Of a stretch of DNA of 64,000 bases, positions 1-8,584 are shown in pieces (position 1 is the stretch's first letter; each line of letters starts with the position of its first letter). The translations under genes were made by a program, and so were the position numbers. Source of the stretch: HGM11501 sp045123995 (GTDB lineage: Bacteria; Bacillota; Clostridia; CAKSNL01; HGM11501); assembly GCA_045123995.1 (NCBI GenBank), contig JBGVKY010000021.1:26525-90524 (forward strand), given 5' to 3'. The notes beneath the pieces were generated by a model that was not told the DNA's origin, did no database searches, and was given only the letters and a program-made list of their open reading frames with translations.

Positions 1-1
1 G

Positions 2-673
2 GCAAAAAGAACCTTATGCATCGACCATCACCTTTCAAATCCGGGCTTTGCCAATGTGAATTATATAAAGCCCACTGCTTCCAGCACCTCAGAAATTATA
101 TATGAGCTTATTATGAAGCTAAAAGGAAAAATTTCCAAGCGACAGGCAGAACAGCTTTATGCAGGGATAATAACTGATACAGGCGGATTTAAATTTTCCA
201 ACACAACGCCCGAAAGCTTTAAATACAGTGCCCATTTACTTACATGCGGGGCAGACATAAATAATGTCTGTATCGAAATTTACGAATCGGAATCTTTAGA
301 GAAAATGAAATTGAAGTCCAGGGCCCTTGATTCCTTAAGACTTTATGAGGGAGGAAAAATATCCTCCGTTATGATTACCCGAAAGGATTTCGAGGAAACA
401 AATGCCCTGGTATCAGACTGTGAAGGCTTTTCGGATATAGGAAGGGGAATTTACGGGGTAGAGGCATCTTTCTGCATAACCGTAAAAAATTCCTGCAAGG
501 TAAGTTTACGAAGCAAGCACTATGTGGATGTATCTAAGGTGGCAGCTCATTTCGGCGGTGGCGGACACAGAAGAGCCAGCGGTTTTACCTTGCCAGGTGA
601 TACTGACGTTACAGAATTAACACAAAAATTAGTAAATCTTTTAAGTGAAGAAATAAAAAAGGGTAAAAAATGA
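2..673 (+). CDS. nrnA: DHH-family phosphoesterase (NrnA-like), 5' end outside window
   Basis: The reading frame is open from base 2, so the gene starts before the window. The first visible residues include IDHH, the DHH metal-binding motif of this superfamily, and the C-terminus carries the DHHA1 signature GGGGHRRASG. Family knowledge: NrnA degrades very short RNAs (nanoRNA) and dephosphorylates 3'-phosphoadenosine 5'-phosphate in the cytoplasm. About 223 residues are present of a usual ~310-320, so roughly the N-terminal third is missing. Its stop overlaps the truB start in an ATGA (670-673), showing translational coupling. An nrnA(-rbfA)-truB-ribF-rpsO order is common in Firmicutes, which supports the assignment over other DHH phosphodiesterases. 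Confidence 0.87.
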   Translation, partial: AKRTLCIDHHLSNPGFANVNYIKPTASSTSEIIYELIMKLKGKISKRQAEQLYAGIITDTGGFKFSNTTPESFKYSAHLLTCGADINNVCIEIYESESLEKMKLKSRALDSLRLYEGGKISSVMITRKDFEETNALVSDCEGFSDIGRGIYGVEASFCITVKNSCKVSLRSKHYVDVSKVAAHFGGGGHRRASGFTLPGDTDVTELTQKLVNLLSEEIKKGKK

Positions 674-1545
674 ACGGTGTAATAGTAATTGATAAAGATA
701 AAGACATGACAAGCTTTGATGTGGTAGCAAAAGTCCGTCGTCTTTGCAGACCTTTTAAGGTGGGACACACAGGCACGCTGGACCCTGATGCAACGGGGGT
801 ATTGCCTGTTTGCATTGGAAATGCCACAAAAGCGGCAGACATCATGTCGGGAAATCACTTAAAGAGCTACCGTGCAGTTTTGTGTCTTGGAAAGGCAACC
901 GATACCTACGACGCCTCTGGAAAAGTTCTGGAGGTAAGACACACTGAAGGTGTAACGGATAAAATGATAGAGGACGCGCTTGTATACTTCAAAGGTGAAA
1001 TTATGCAAGTTCCGCCTATGTACTCTGCTATAAAAATCGGAGGGAAAAAGCTTTACGAACTGGCAAGAGAGGGGAAAGTAATAGACAGAGAGGAAAGAAA
1101 AGTTACCATTCATTCAATTGAGGTAAAGGAAAGAAACGGAGACTTTATAACTCTTGATATAGACTGCTCCAAGGGAACATACATAAGGTCCATTTGTAAC
1201 GATTTAGGCGAAAGACTTGGAACTCTCGGCTATATGGCAGAGCTCAGACGAACCAAAAGCGGTAATTTTACGGAAAAAGATGCAGTTAAGCTTTCAAGTC
1301 TTGAAAGTATTTCTGATATAGAAAAATTACTTATTCCCACGGAAAGACTTTTTGACTACCCCTCTTTCATTGCCACAGAAAAGCAGGAATATCTTATAAG
1401 AAACGGAGTTTCAGCTTACTGTGAGGGGGAAGAGGGAACGTATAAAGTGTTTTCAAAATCAGGCACTTTTTTGTCCCTTTCGGAAATTACTGATATAGAC
1501 GGAAAAAGATGCTTAAAGCTCATTAAAAGTTTTTACGGAGGATAA
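670..1545 (+). CDS. truB: tRNA pseudouridine(55) synthase TruB
   Basis: 291 residues, normal for TruB. It isomerises U55 in the T-loop of tRNAs to pseudouridine in the cytoplasm. The catalytic motif GHTGTLDPDATGVL is at residues 32-45, with the nucleophilic aspartate at D38. Further family motifs are YSAIKIGGKKLYELAR and DIDCSKGTYIRS. The start is the ATG inside the ATGA overlap with the preceding gene; no other start fits the conserved N-terminus. A GGAGG just before the stop serves the next gene, ribF, two bases downstream, so the genes form one operon. The C-terminal domain after about residue 225 is a short PUA-like region. Confidence 0.97.
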   Translation: MNGVIVIDKDKDMTSFDVVAKVRRLCRPFKVGHTGTLDPDATGVLPVCIGNATKAADIMSGNHLKSYRAVLCLGKATDTYDASGKVLEVRHTEGVTDKMIEDALVYFKGEIMQVPPMYSAIKIGGKKLYELAREGKVIDREERKVTIHSIEVKERNGDFITLDIDCSKGTYIRSICNDLGERLGTLGYMAELRRTKSGNFTEKDAVKLSSLESISDIEKLLIPTERLFDYPSFIATEKQEYLIRNGVSAYCEGEEGTYKVFSKSGTFLSLSEITDIDGKRCLKLIKSFYGG

Positions 1546-1547
1546 AA

Positions 1548-2459
1548 GTGAAAATATTAAGTAACAGGGAAAAACTTAATAATACATCCGTTGCCATAGG
1601 GAATTTTGACGGGGTGCACCTTGCCCATAAAGAGCTTATAAAAAGGGCAGTTTCAGAAAAAGGAGACCTTTTAAGCGTAGTATACACATTTCATCCTCAT
1701 CCAGGCGCTTTTTTCGGAAAAGAGATATCTTTAATCCAGACTGAAGAGGAAAAGCGAGAGGAAATCAAAAGGTGCGGAGCCGATATTTTATATATAGAAA
1801 AATGCGACAGGGAATTTTTGTCTGAAAGTCCTTATAAATTTGCAAAAGAAGTTTTGAAAGAACGGCTTGGTGCAAAAAAGGTTTTCGTTGGCTTTGATTT
1901 TACCTTTGGATATAAAGGTGAGGGAAAAGCCGAAGATTTAATAAGCTTTGGGGAAAAGCTGGGCTTCTCAGTTACGGTTTTGCCGGAAATCAAAGGGGAA
2001 GACGGAAAAGCCTTGAAAAGCAGTACCGTGAGAGAATATATTCTAAAGGGCAAAATGAAAGAGGCGGAAAAAATCCTGGGTAGACCCTATTTAATAGGGG
2101 GAGAAGTTATACACTGTAAGGGGCTTGGAAAAAATCTGGGATTTCCAACGGCAAATATTTTTCCTGAGAAAGACAAAATTCTCCCTCCTTTCGGGGTGTA
2201 CGCAGTAAAGGTTTTGGTGGATGGAGAAAACTTTAATGCCATAGCAAATCTGGGCATAAATCCTACGGTAGAAAAAGGAAATATCCCGAAATTGGAAGTA
2301 AATATTTTGGATTTTGACAAGGATATCTACGGGAAAAGCATAAAAGTAGAATTTAAGGAAATGCTAAGAAAAGAGAAAAAGTTTGAAAACGCAGAAGAAT
2401 TAAAGGCACAGATAGAAAAAGATGTAAAGAATTTCAAAAAATGTTTGACAAATGGTTAA
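1548..2459 (+). CDS. ribF: bifunctional riboflavin kinase / FAD synthetase RibF
   Basis: 303 residues. The N-terminal FMN adenylyltransferase half begins with GNFDGVHLAHKEL (nucleotidyltransferase signature) and contains SSTVREYI. The C-terminal riboflavin-kinase half contains GFPTANI and a conserved GVYAV stretch. It makes FMN from riboflavin and FAD from FMN. Translation starts at a GTG at 1548, placed just after a GGAGG at 1537-1541 that lies within truB; no ATG fits the conserved start. The last bases of the gene contain the -35 box of the rpsO promoter, so a new transcript begins here although the ribF message may also run on. Confidence 0.96.
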   Translation: MKILSNREKLNNTSVAIGNFDGVHLAHKELIKRAVSEKGDLLSVVYTFHPHPGAFFGKEISLIQTEEEKREEIKRCGADILYIEKCDREFLSESPYKFAKEVLKERLGAKKVFVGFDFTFGYKGEGKAEDLISFGEKLGFSVTVLPEIKGEDGKALKSSTVREYILKGKMKEAEKILGRPYLIGGEVIHCKGLGKNLGFPTANIFPEKDKILPPFGVYAVKVLVDGENFNAIANLGINPTVEKGNIPKLEVNILDFDKDIYGKSIKVEFKEMLRKEKKFENAEELKAQIEKDVKNFKKCLTNG

Positions 2460-2473
2460 ATTTGTGTTAAAAT
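2445..2473 (+). promoter_or_regulatory. sigma-A-type promoter for rpsO
   Basis: A perfect -35 TTGACA (2445-2450), a 17-base spacer and a -10 TAAAAT (2468-2473). The -35 lies in the ribF coding end. The transcript should start near 2480 and include the structured rpsO leader. Confidence 0.85.
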
Positions 2474-2492
2474 ACGAGATGGCAATAAAGCC

Positions 2493-2539
2493 GAACCCTT
2501 TACAAGGTTCTGGGGTTCTCCGCCCTTTACTTTGTAAAG
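2493..2539 (+). promoter_or_regulatory. structured rpsO leader with competing pairings (putative S15 autoregulatory RNA)
   Basis: Seen: GAACC at 2493-2497 can pair with GGTTC at 2506-2510 or, one base longer, with GGGTTC at 2513-2518. CTTTAC at 2498-2503 is repeated at 2525-2530, and either copy can pair with GTAAAG at 2534-2539; the downstream copy gives a hairpin with a 3-base loop. The pairings are therefore mutually exclusive. Known: S15 represses its own mRNA through leader structures that differ between bacterial groups. Inference: this leader is a switch of that type upstream of the GGAGG ribosome binding site. Confidence 0.6.
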
Positions 2540-2568
2540 TGGAGATATTATTTTAGGAGGTATTTATA

Positions 2569-2832
2569 ATGTTAAAGGACAGAAAGCAGGAAATTATTGC
2601 AACTTATCGTATGAGTGAAACTGATACAGGTTCTCCCGAAGTTCAGATTGCTCTTTTAACCGAGAGAATCAATCACCTTAATGAACACATGAAGGTAAAC
2701 AAGAAGGATCATCACTCAAGACGCGGTCTTTTAAAGATGGTAGGTAAGAGAAGAAGCTTACTTAACTATCTTGAAAGAGTTGACATTGAAAGATATCGTG
2801 CAATTCTTGACAAACTTGGCTTAAGAAAGTAA
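2569..2832 (+). CDS. rpsO: 30S ribosomal protein S15
   Basis: 87 residues, close to the usual 88-89. S15 binds 16S rRNA helices 20-22 early in small-subunit assembly. Recognisable motifs are DTGSPEVQIALLTERI and the conserved LNEHMKVNKKDHHSRRGLL, followed by MVGKRRSLLNYL. An AGGAGG stands 8 bases before the ATG. The gene has its own promoter and structured leader and ends at a strong hairpin, then pnp follows; the rpsO-pnp order is widely conserved in bacteria. Confidence 0.98.
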   Translation: MLKDRKQEIIATYRMSETDTGSPEVQIALLTERINHLNEHMKVNKKDHHSRRGLLKMVGKRRSLLNYLERVDIERYRAILDKLGLRK

Positions 2833-2841
2833 TTATATGCA

Positions 2842-2880
2842 GGCGGTCGTTACTTCAATGACCGCCGCTTTCTTCTATTT
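2842..2880 (+). terminator. intrinsic terminator after rpsO
   Basis: A 10-bp stem (2842-2851 with 2857-2866, one G-U pair) closes a 5-base loop and is followed by a T-rich tract (GCTTTCTTCTATTTT). The tract is interrupted, so some read-through into pnp is plausible; I see no convincing separate pnp promoter. Confidence 0.75.
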
Positions 2881-2907
2881 TAAGAAATTAAATTTTGTGA
2901 AAAATCC

Positions 2908-2974
2908 GTGGCGATTAGCAGTTAGATGTGTCTTTCATAAAACGGGGAAGACAGATTTAAGTGCTAAATGCCAT
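2908..2974 (+). promoter_or_regulatory. long imperfect hairpin in the pnp leader
   Basis: Two 29-base arms (2908-2936 and 2946-2974) pair with only three mismatches, enclosing a 9-base loop. The structure ends about 30 bases before the pnp start codon. Known: in Escherichia coli the pnp leader forms a long stem that RNase III cuts and PNPase then uses to repress its own synthesis. Inference: this hairpin plays an equivalent role here. No protein-coding interpretation of the stretch is convincing. Confidence 0.7.
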
Positions 2975-3005
2975 CGGATAAGATATATTGAAAGGATGGT
3001 AATTC

Positions 3006-5123
3006 ATGAAAAAAATATTTACTACTGAAGTTGCCGGACGTCCCTTTTCTGTTGAAGTGGGAGACCTGGCACAGCTTGCCAACGGAAGTGCATTCGTAAA
3101 GTACGGAGATACTGCAGTTTTATGTACTGCAACAGCATCTGCAAAGCCCAGAGACGGGGTTGACTTTTTCCCTTTAAGCGTTGACTATGAGGAAAAGCTT
3201 TACAGCGTTGGTAAAATTCCCGGAAGCTATACAAGAAGAGAATCGAGACCTTCGGAACATGCAATTTTATCTTCAAGATGCATAGACAGACCTATCCGTC
3301 CCTTGTTCCCCTCAGACCTCAGAAACGACGTTACTGTAATAACAACAGTTATGTCTGTTGACCAGGATTTTCAGCCTGAAGTTACTGCATTGATTGGTGC
3401 ATCTTTAGCTATATCAATTTCCGACATTCCCTTTAACGGTCCTATCGCAGGCGTTAATGTAGGCTTAGTTGACGGAAAGCTTATCTTAAACCCCACAGAA
3501 GAAGAAAGAGCGAATAGCTCCATGAATTTAACAGTGGCAGGTACTAAAGAAAAGGTTAACATGATTGAGTGCGGTGCTGACTCTGTTCCTGAAGATACAA
3601 TGCTTGAAGCAATCATGCTTGCTCATGAAGAAATCAAAAAGGTCTGTGAATGGATTGAAACTGTTGCTAAAGAAATCGGCAAGCCCAAGTTTGAATATGA
3701 ACACATCACTGTTGACGAAGAGCTTTTTGAAGAAGTTAAGGCTTTCGCAATAGACAGAGTAAAGTGGGCTTTAGATACAGACGATAAGAGAATCCGCGAT
3801 GAACACATGGCAGTTGTATCTGAAGAAGTTTATGAGCATTTTGCTGACCGTTATCCCGAAGCTGAGGGACAGGCAGTTTTAGACGGAGTTTTATATAAGC
3901 TTCAGAAATATGTTGTAAGAAGATGGCTCCTTGACGAAGGTAAGAGAGTTGACGGAAGAGGAATGGATGAAATCCGTCCCCTTTCCTGCGACATCGACCT
4001 TCTTCCCAGAGTTCATGGTTCTGCTCTCTTTACAAGAGGACAGACTCAGGTTTTAACTGCAACAACTCTTGCAACCTTGTCCGAAGCTCAGATGCTTGAC
4101 GGTATAGATAACGAGGAAACCAAGAGATATATCCATCATTATAATTTCCCCTCATATTCTGTGGGTGAAACCCGTCCTTCAAGAGGTCCCGGAAGACGTG
4201 AAATCGGTCACGGTGCTTTGGCTGAAAAGGCACTTGTTCCCGTAATTCCTTCAGAGCAGGAATTCCCCTATGCAATCCGTCTTGTATCTGAAGTATTGTC
4301 CTCCAACGGTTCCACCAGCCAGGGAAGTATCTGTGCAAGCACACTTTCCCTTATGGCAGCAGGTGTTCCCATTAAGGCTCCCGTTGCAGGTATTTCCTGC
4401 GGTCTTATTACAGAGGGTGACAGATTTATTACCATGACCGACATTCAGGGATTGGAAGACTTCTTCGGCGATATGGACTTTAAGGTAGCAGGTACAAAAG
4501 AAGGTATCACAGCTATCCAGGTTGATATCAAGATTGACGGTCTTACTCCTGAAATTATAAAGACTGCTTTTGAAAAGACAAAAGTTGCAAGACTTCACAT
4601 TTTAGACGATGTAATGTTAAAGAGAATTGCAGAGCCCAGAGCAGAGCTTTCTGCTTATGCTCCCAAGATTATATCCACAAAGATTGATCCTGAGAAGATT
4701 CGTGAAGTAATAGGCTCCGGCGGTAAGACTATTCAGAGAATTACAGCTGAAACCGGCGTTAAGATAGACATCGAGGATGACGGAAGCGTATTTATCGCTT
4801 GTGTTGACTACGAAGCAGGAATGAAAGCATTAAAAATCGTTGAAGGTATAGCATCTGAGCCTCAGGTTGGAGAAACCTACACAGGTAAAGTTATGCGCAT
4901 CATGGACTTCGGTGCATTTGTTGAATATCTTCCCGGTAAAGAGGGTCTTGTTCACATTTCCAAGCTTGACACAAAGAGAGTTGACAAGGTTACTGATATA
5001 GTTTCCGTTGGTGACGAAATACAGGTAAAATTAATCGAGGTTGACAGACAGGGAAGAATAAACCTTTCCAGAAAAGATGCTCTTTTAGACCTTGAAAAGA
5101 AAGAAGAAAAGACCGAAGAATGA
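3006..5123 (+). CDS. pnp: polyribonucleotide nucleotidyltransferase (PNPase)
   Basis: 705 residues, the usual size. PNPase degrades RNA 3'-to-5' by phosphorolysis as a trimer and is a core RNA-decay enzyme. Two RNase PH domains are visible (about 1-215 and 315-545); the second has the phosphate-site stretch LSSNGSTSQGSICASTLSLM. A KH domain follows (IREVIGSGGKTIQRI, GxxG loop), then an S1 domain (YTGKVMRIMDFGAFVEYLPGKEG). The start ATG at 3006 follows GAAAGGATGG. The stop overlaps the next gene's ATG in ATGA (5120-5123), so the M16 protease is co-translated with it. The long leader hairpin suggests autoregulation. Confidence 0.98.
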   Translation: MKKIFTTEVAGRPFSVEVGDLAQLANGSAFVKYGDTAVLCTATASAKPRDGVDFFPLSVDYEEKLYSVGKIPGSYTRRESRPSEHAILSSRCIDRPIRPLFPSDLRNDVTVITTVMSVDQDFQPEVTALIGASLAISISDIPFNGPIAGVNVGLVDGKLILNPTEEERANSSMNLTVAGTKEKVNMIECGADSVPEDTMLEAIMLAHEEIKKVCEWIETVAKEIGKPKFEYEHITVDEELFEEVKAFAIDRVKWALDTDDKRIRDEHMAVVSEEVYEHFADRYPEAEGQAVLDGVLYKLQKYVVRRWLLDEGKRVDGRGMDEIRPLSCDIDLLPRVHGSALFTRGQTQVLTATTLATLSEAQMLDGIDNEETKRYIHHYNFPSYSVGETRPSRGPGRREIGHGALAEKALVPVIPSEQEFPYAIRLVSEVLSSNGSTSQGSICASTLSLMAAGVPIKAPVAGISCGLITEGDRFITMTDIQGLEDFFGDMDFKVAGTKEGITAIQVDIKIDGLTPEIIKTAFEKTKVARLHILDDVMLKRIAEPRAELSAYAPKIISTKIDPEKIREVIGSGGKTIQRITAETGVKIDIEDDGSVFIACVDYEAGMKALKIVEGIASEPQVGETYTGKVMRIMDFGAFVEYLPGKEGLVHISKLDTKRVDKVTDIVSVGDEIQVKLIEVDRQGRINLSRKDALLDLEKKEEKTEE

Positions 5124-6337
5124 TAAAAATAAAAACTCTTTCAAATAATTTAAAAATTGTATACGAAAGAATTTCTCACGCCCGCTCAATTTCAGCGGGC
5201 GTTTGGGTTTTATCCGGATCCAGATATGAAAAAATAAGCGGAATGTCTCATTTTATCGAACACATGTTGTTCAAGGGAACCAAAAATAAAACTGCCCGTG
5301 AAATAGCAGAAAAGATGGATGAGGCAGGGGGCCAGCTTAACGCCTATACCACCAGGGAATACACGGCATATTACGCTCATACTGTTTCTGAGTGTATGGA
5401 GGATGCCATAGAGCTTTTAAGCGATATGATTAAAAATTCTCTGTTTTTGAAAAAGGATATAGAGCTGGAAAAAAATGTAATTTTAGAAGAAATTTCCATG
5501 TATGAGGATTCACCCGAAGATTTGGTTTTTGACCTTTTGGAGGAGCATGCATTTTCCGGAAATACTTTAGGAAGAAGCATTACGGGAAGCCGTGAAAGCG
5601 TTAAAAGCATCACGGAAAAAGATATACGTGAGCACATGGATTCTTTTTACACTCCGTCGAATATGGTTGTTTCCGTTGCGGGAAATTTTTCTGAGGAAGA
5701 ACTACTTTTTCTTATAAAAAAATATTTCGGAGATATGGAGGATAAGAAAAAGTCTGAAATAACCATAGTAAAGCCCTCATTCACCGGAGGAGAAAATATT
5801 TCCATAAAGGACATTGAACAGGTCAACTTGGCCATAGGATATGAAAGCTTCGGCTATATGGATAATGAACGATATCCCCTTATTATACTCAATAATGCGT
5901 TCGGTTCTTCCATGAGCTCCAGGCTTTTTCAGAGGATAAGAGAAGACGAGGGTCTTGCCTATTCTGTATATACTTCTGTGGCTACCTATCGTGATACAGG
6001 TCTTTTCTCCATTTATGCAGGACTTAAAGGTGAAAATTTAGCTAAGGTAGAAAAAATCATAAAAGAGGAAGTTGAAAAACTTTTGAATGACTCTCTTACT
6101 GAAAGTGAAATCGAAAGGGCTAAAAAACAGATTAAAGGAAGTGTCCTTTTAAGCGGAGAAGGCGTGGGAAGTCATGCAAGCTCAATGGGAAAAGGAATTT
6201 TGCTTTCAGGCAGGGTTAAAACAGAGGAGGAACTTTTAGAAAGCATCACTTCCGTGGGGAAAAACGATATTATCCGCGTTACAGAGAAAGTTTTCGGAGA
6301 CGACAATTTCTTTAAGGAAATTGTAAAAGGGAAATAG
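5120..6337 (+). CDS. M16 family zinc metallopeptidase (YmxG/PqqL-like)
   Basis: 405 residues, normal for the single-chain bacterial processing-peptidase type. The inverted zinc motif HxxEH is visible as HFIEH at residues 44-48, and the third ligand is probably the glutamate in NVILEEISMYEDSPED. The C-terminal half has the M16_C-like stretch RLFQRIREDEGLAYSVY. Family members cleave peptides and small proteins; the substrate here is unknown. The gene overlaps pnp by four bases, the same neighbourhood as ymxG near pnp in Bacillus. A strong terminator follows. No signal peptide is seen, so it is probably cytoplasmic. Confidence 0.92.
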   Translation: MIKIKTLSNNLKIVYERISHARSISAGVWVLSGSRYEKISGMSHFIEHMLFKGTKNKTAREIAEKMDEAGGQLNAYTTREYTAYYAHTVSECMEDAIELLSDMIKNSLFLKKDIELEKNVILEEISMYEDSPEDLVFDLLEEHAFSGNTLGRSITGSRESVKSITEKDIREHMDSFYTPSNMVVSVAGNFSEEELLFLIKKYFGDMEDKKKSEITIVKPSFTGGENISIKDIEQVNLAIGYESFGYMDNERYPLIILNNAFGSSMSSRLFQRIREDEGLAYSVYTSVATYRDTGLFSIYAGLKGENLAKVEKIIKEEVEKLLNDSLTESEIERAKKQIKGSVLLSGEGVGSHASSMGKGILLSGRVKTEEELLESITSVGKNDIIRVTEKVFGDDNFFKEIVKGK

Positions 6338-6346
6338 CGAAAAATA

Positions 6347-6385
6347 AAAAAGCTTGTCTTATTAAATAAGATAAGCCTTTTTTTT
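6347..6385 (+). terminator. intrinsic terminator after the M16 gene
   Basis: A 10-bp stem (6352-6361 with 6367-6376, one G-U pair), a 5-base loop, A residues before and eight T residues after. It ends the pnp-M16 transcript. Confidence 0.9.
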
Positions 6386-6450
6386 ATGTGTTTATGTCGC
6401 AAAGTTTTCTTTCTTTATTCCATGGTATGACAGTATTTTTATAATCCTTC

Positions 6451-6459
6451 TGGTATAAT
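6451..6459 (+). promoter_or_regulatory. extended -10 promoter before spoIIE
   Basis: TGGTATAAT matches the extended -10 consensus TGnTATAAT. An ATGACA lies 21 bases upstream, too far for a good -35, so the TG extension probably carries the promoter. No clear Spo0A box was found, although spoIIE is Spo0A-controlled in Bacillus. Confidence 0.6.
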
Positions 6460-6481
6460 TTATAAAAAGCTTGTCCGGGAG

Positions 6482-8584
6482 ATGGTGGATTTGGGAAAAA
6501 GATTAAGGAGAATTATATTAAGCAAAAATACTTTAATGCTTGTAGCCGTGTTTTTGCTGTCCGGGATTCACATCTATGGGGATATACTGCCTTTCGGTAT
6601 GTCGGCACTGGCTTCTTTTGGGGCTAATTCTTTAAGCATACTTGCATATACTCTTGGAATAGTTACATCAAGGGCAGGGAATTTTTCGTTTTTAAGACAT
6701 TCTTTTTCTCCTTTTATCTATATTCTCACAAAAAAACTTTTTAAGGATAAAATCCCACCTGCGGTTTTATCGGGCTTTTCGGTTTTAATGGGTGGAGCCT
6801 TTGCTCTTTTGATGATAAGGGAAAATCATTTTTTATACTTTGGCTTTGTATTGGCAGAGGCAGTGTTTTCCTTTATATTCACCCTTGTTTTCAAGGAGGC
6901 AGGGAAGGCTCTTTTTATTAAAATAAAAGGAGGAAAGGTTGATGAAACGGGGTTTGCCTTTGGCATTATATCTTTAATGACTTTATGTCTTTCTTTTTCT
7001 GAAATTGAATTTTCAAACTTCTCTCTGGCATCGAGCCTGATGCTTGTAATAGGAATGGCGTCAAGCTACAAGCACAAAGCTCCTGTAAGCGTTGTGGTAA
7101 ATCTGGCGGCAGGTTTTTTCTCCTTTGTGTTCACTCCAAAAAATCCCGGAGCTGTGGCATATCTTGCTCTTTCGGGATTTTCAGCTTCACTTCTAAAAAA
7201 ATACGGAAAATTTTTGATACCCTTTACATACATTTTCTTTCTTCCCTTTTTTCTTAATGTCAATATATTGAAAGAAACCTTTTCTCTTTATGATATAGCG
7301 GTATCATCCATGATTTTTTTGTTTATGCCGGGGAGGGTGCTGGACTTTATAGATATCATTCCGAATTCCCAAAAGGAGGAGGCGGCGTGCCTGCATCTAT
7401 CAGAACGTGTTAATTCTGTTGCAGATACCTTCCAGTCGATAGCAGATATTTTTGCAAAAGCAGATTTTAAGGAAGAAGAGGTTGTATTTTCAAAAAACAA
7501 ACACACAACACAGCTAGAAAACCTGTGGCAAAATCATGTAAAAGAAGAAACCTTGGCTCTGGCTTGTCAGATGGGAAGCATATCTAAAATGCTTAAAAGC
7601 ATTTCTCGTAAAGAAGACTTAAAGCTTTTAAGAGATGACATAAAAGAGAAAGAAATAAGGGAATCTTTAAAAAAACGTGGAATTGGCGTAAGAAAAATAA
7701 GTGCAGGGATAAATAAAAAAGGTGTTTTTGAAGTAATCCTTAAATTGATACCTTGTAAGGGGGGCTGTATCTGCGATAATTTAATCCCCTCGGTGATAAA
7801 AGAAGTAACAGGGAAAGAGGTTTTAAGATTCGGTGTTAAAAACTGCAGTGACTGCAGAATTTGTTATACTGAAAGCCCCGGATATTCCCTGGACGTTTCA
7901 GTTTCTGAAATTCCAAAGGAGGAAACATCAGGTGATGCCTTGGCCTTTGCTTACGTAGACGAAGAGCATTTTGCCGTTGCCTTAAGTGACGGAATGGGAA
8001 CAGGCATAAGGGCACGGGAGAAAAGTGAAATTGCCGTTAAGCTGGCACTAAGGCTCCTTTCTCTGGGAATGGATTTACCCTCAACGGTAAACATGGTAAA
8101 TGCCCTGCTTTTAAGGCAGGGGGGAGACGGCTTTGCAACATTGGATATTGCCTTGCTTAACCTTGAAACAGGAAAAGTTAAGTTCACCAAAAATGCAGCA
8201 GCGGCAGGATATGTTTTAACCTGCGGCGGAAAGGTTAAAAAGCTCTGCCTTAACGGAACTCCTCTGGGGATAGTGGGGATTACAAAGACCGAAGAGGGTA
8301 GCTTTACCTTAAAGGACGGGGATTTTCTTATAATGGTATCGGACGGAGTTACAGACAGCTTTGGTCCCGGTAAAGAAAACGAGCTTTTTAATATAATTCA
8401 GGAATTTACCGGAGGCGATTCTGAGGACCTGGCGGAGTATATCATGCTAAAGGCAGGAACTCTTTCTAAAAATAAAATAAAAGACGATATGACTGCCATA
8501 ACTGTCGGTTGCATAAAAAAGCAAAAAAGTGGAAATAATAAGGAAAAAAGGAGGCTTGAAATATGCGAAGCGACAGGAAGGTAA
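6482..8584 (+). CDS. spoIIE: SpoIIE-like membrane PP2C phosphatase
   Basis: 700 residues. The first ~280 residues are strongly hydrophobic with roughly ten membrane segments; a middle region of mixed charge follows; the C-terminal ~200 residues are a PP2C-type phosphatase with the metal-binding motifs SDGMGTG (near 502) and VSDGVTDSF (near 619). Known: SpoIIE dephosphorylates SpoIIAA at the polar septum and thereby activates sigma-F in the forespore. This size and architecture fit SpoIIE itself. The start is uncertain: the ATG at 6482 overlaps the best purine-rich ribosome site, so GTG 6485 or TTG 6491 may be the true start. The protein implies a sporulating lineage. The next gene overlaps its end by 22 bases. 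Confidence 0.9.
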   Translation: MVDLGKRLRRIILSKNTLMLVAVFLLSGIHIYGDILPFGMSALASFGANSLSILAYTLGIVTSRAGNFSFLRHSFSPFIYILTKKLFKDKIPPAVLSGFSVLMGGAFALLMIRENHFLYFGFVLAEAVFSFIFTLVFKEAGKALFIKIKGGKVDETGFAFGIISLMTLCLSFSEIEFSNFSLASSLMLVIGMASSYKHKAPVSVVVNLAAGFFSFVFTPKNPGAVAYLALSGFSASLLKKYGKFLIPFTYIFFLPFFLNVNILKETFSLYDIAVSSMIFLFMPGRVLDFIDIIPNSQKEEAACLHLSERVNSVADTFQSIADIFAKADFKEEEVVFSKNKHTTQLENLWQNHVKEETLALACQMGSISKMLKSISRKEDLKLLRDDIKEKEIRESLKKRGIGVRKISAGINKKGVFEVILKLIPCKGGCICDNLIPSVIKEVTGKEVLRFGVKNCSDCRICYTESPGYSLDVSVSEIPKEETSGDALAFAYVDEEHFAVALSDGMGTGIRAREKSEIAVKLALRLLSLGMDLPSTVNMVNALLLRQGGDGFATLDIALLNLETGKVKFTKNAAAAGYVLTCGGKVKKLCLNGTPLGIVGITKTEEGSFTLKDGDFLIMVSDGVTDSFGPGKENELFNIIQEFTGGDSEDLAEYIMLKAGTLSKNKIKDDMTAITVGCIKKQKSGNNKEKRRLEICEATGR

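Noticed and set aside
2837..3028. 63-codon open frame between rpsO and pnp
   Set aside because: It crosses the rpsO terminator and the pnp leader hairpin and runs into pnp in another frame; no ribosome site.
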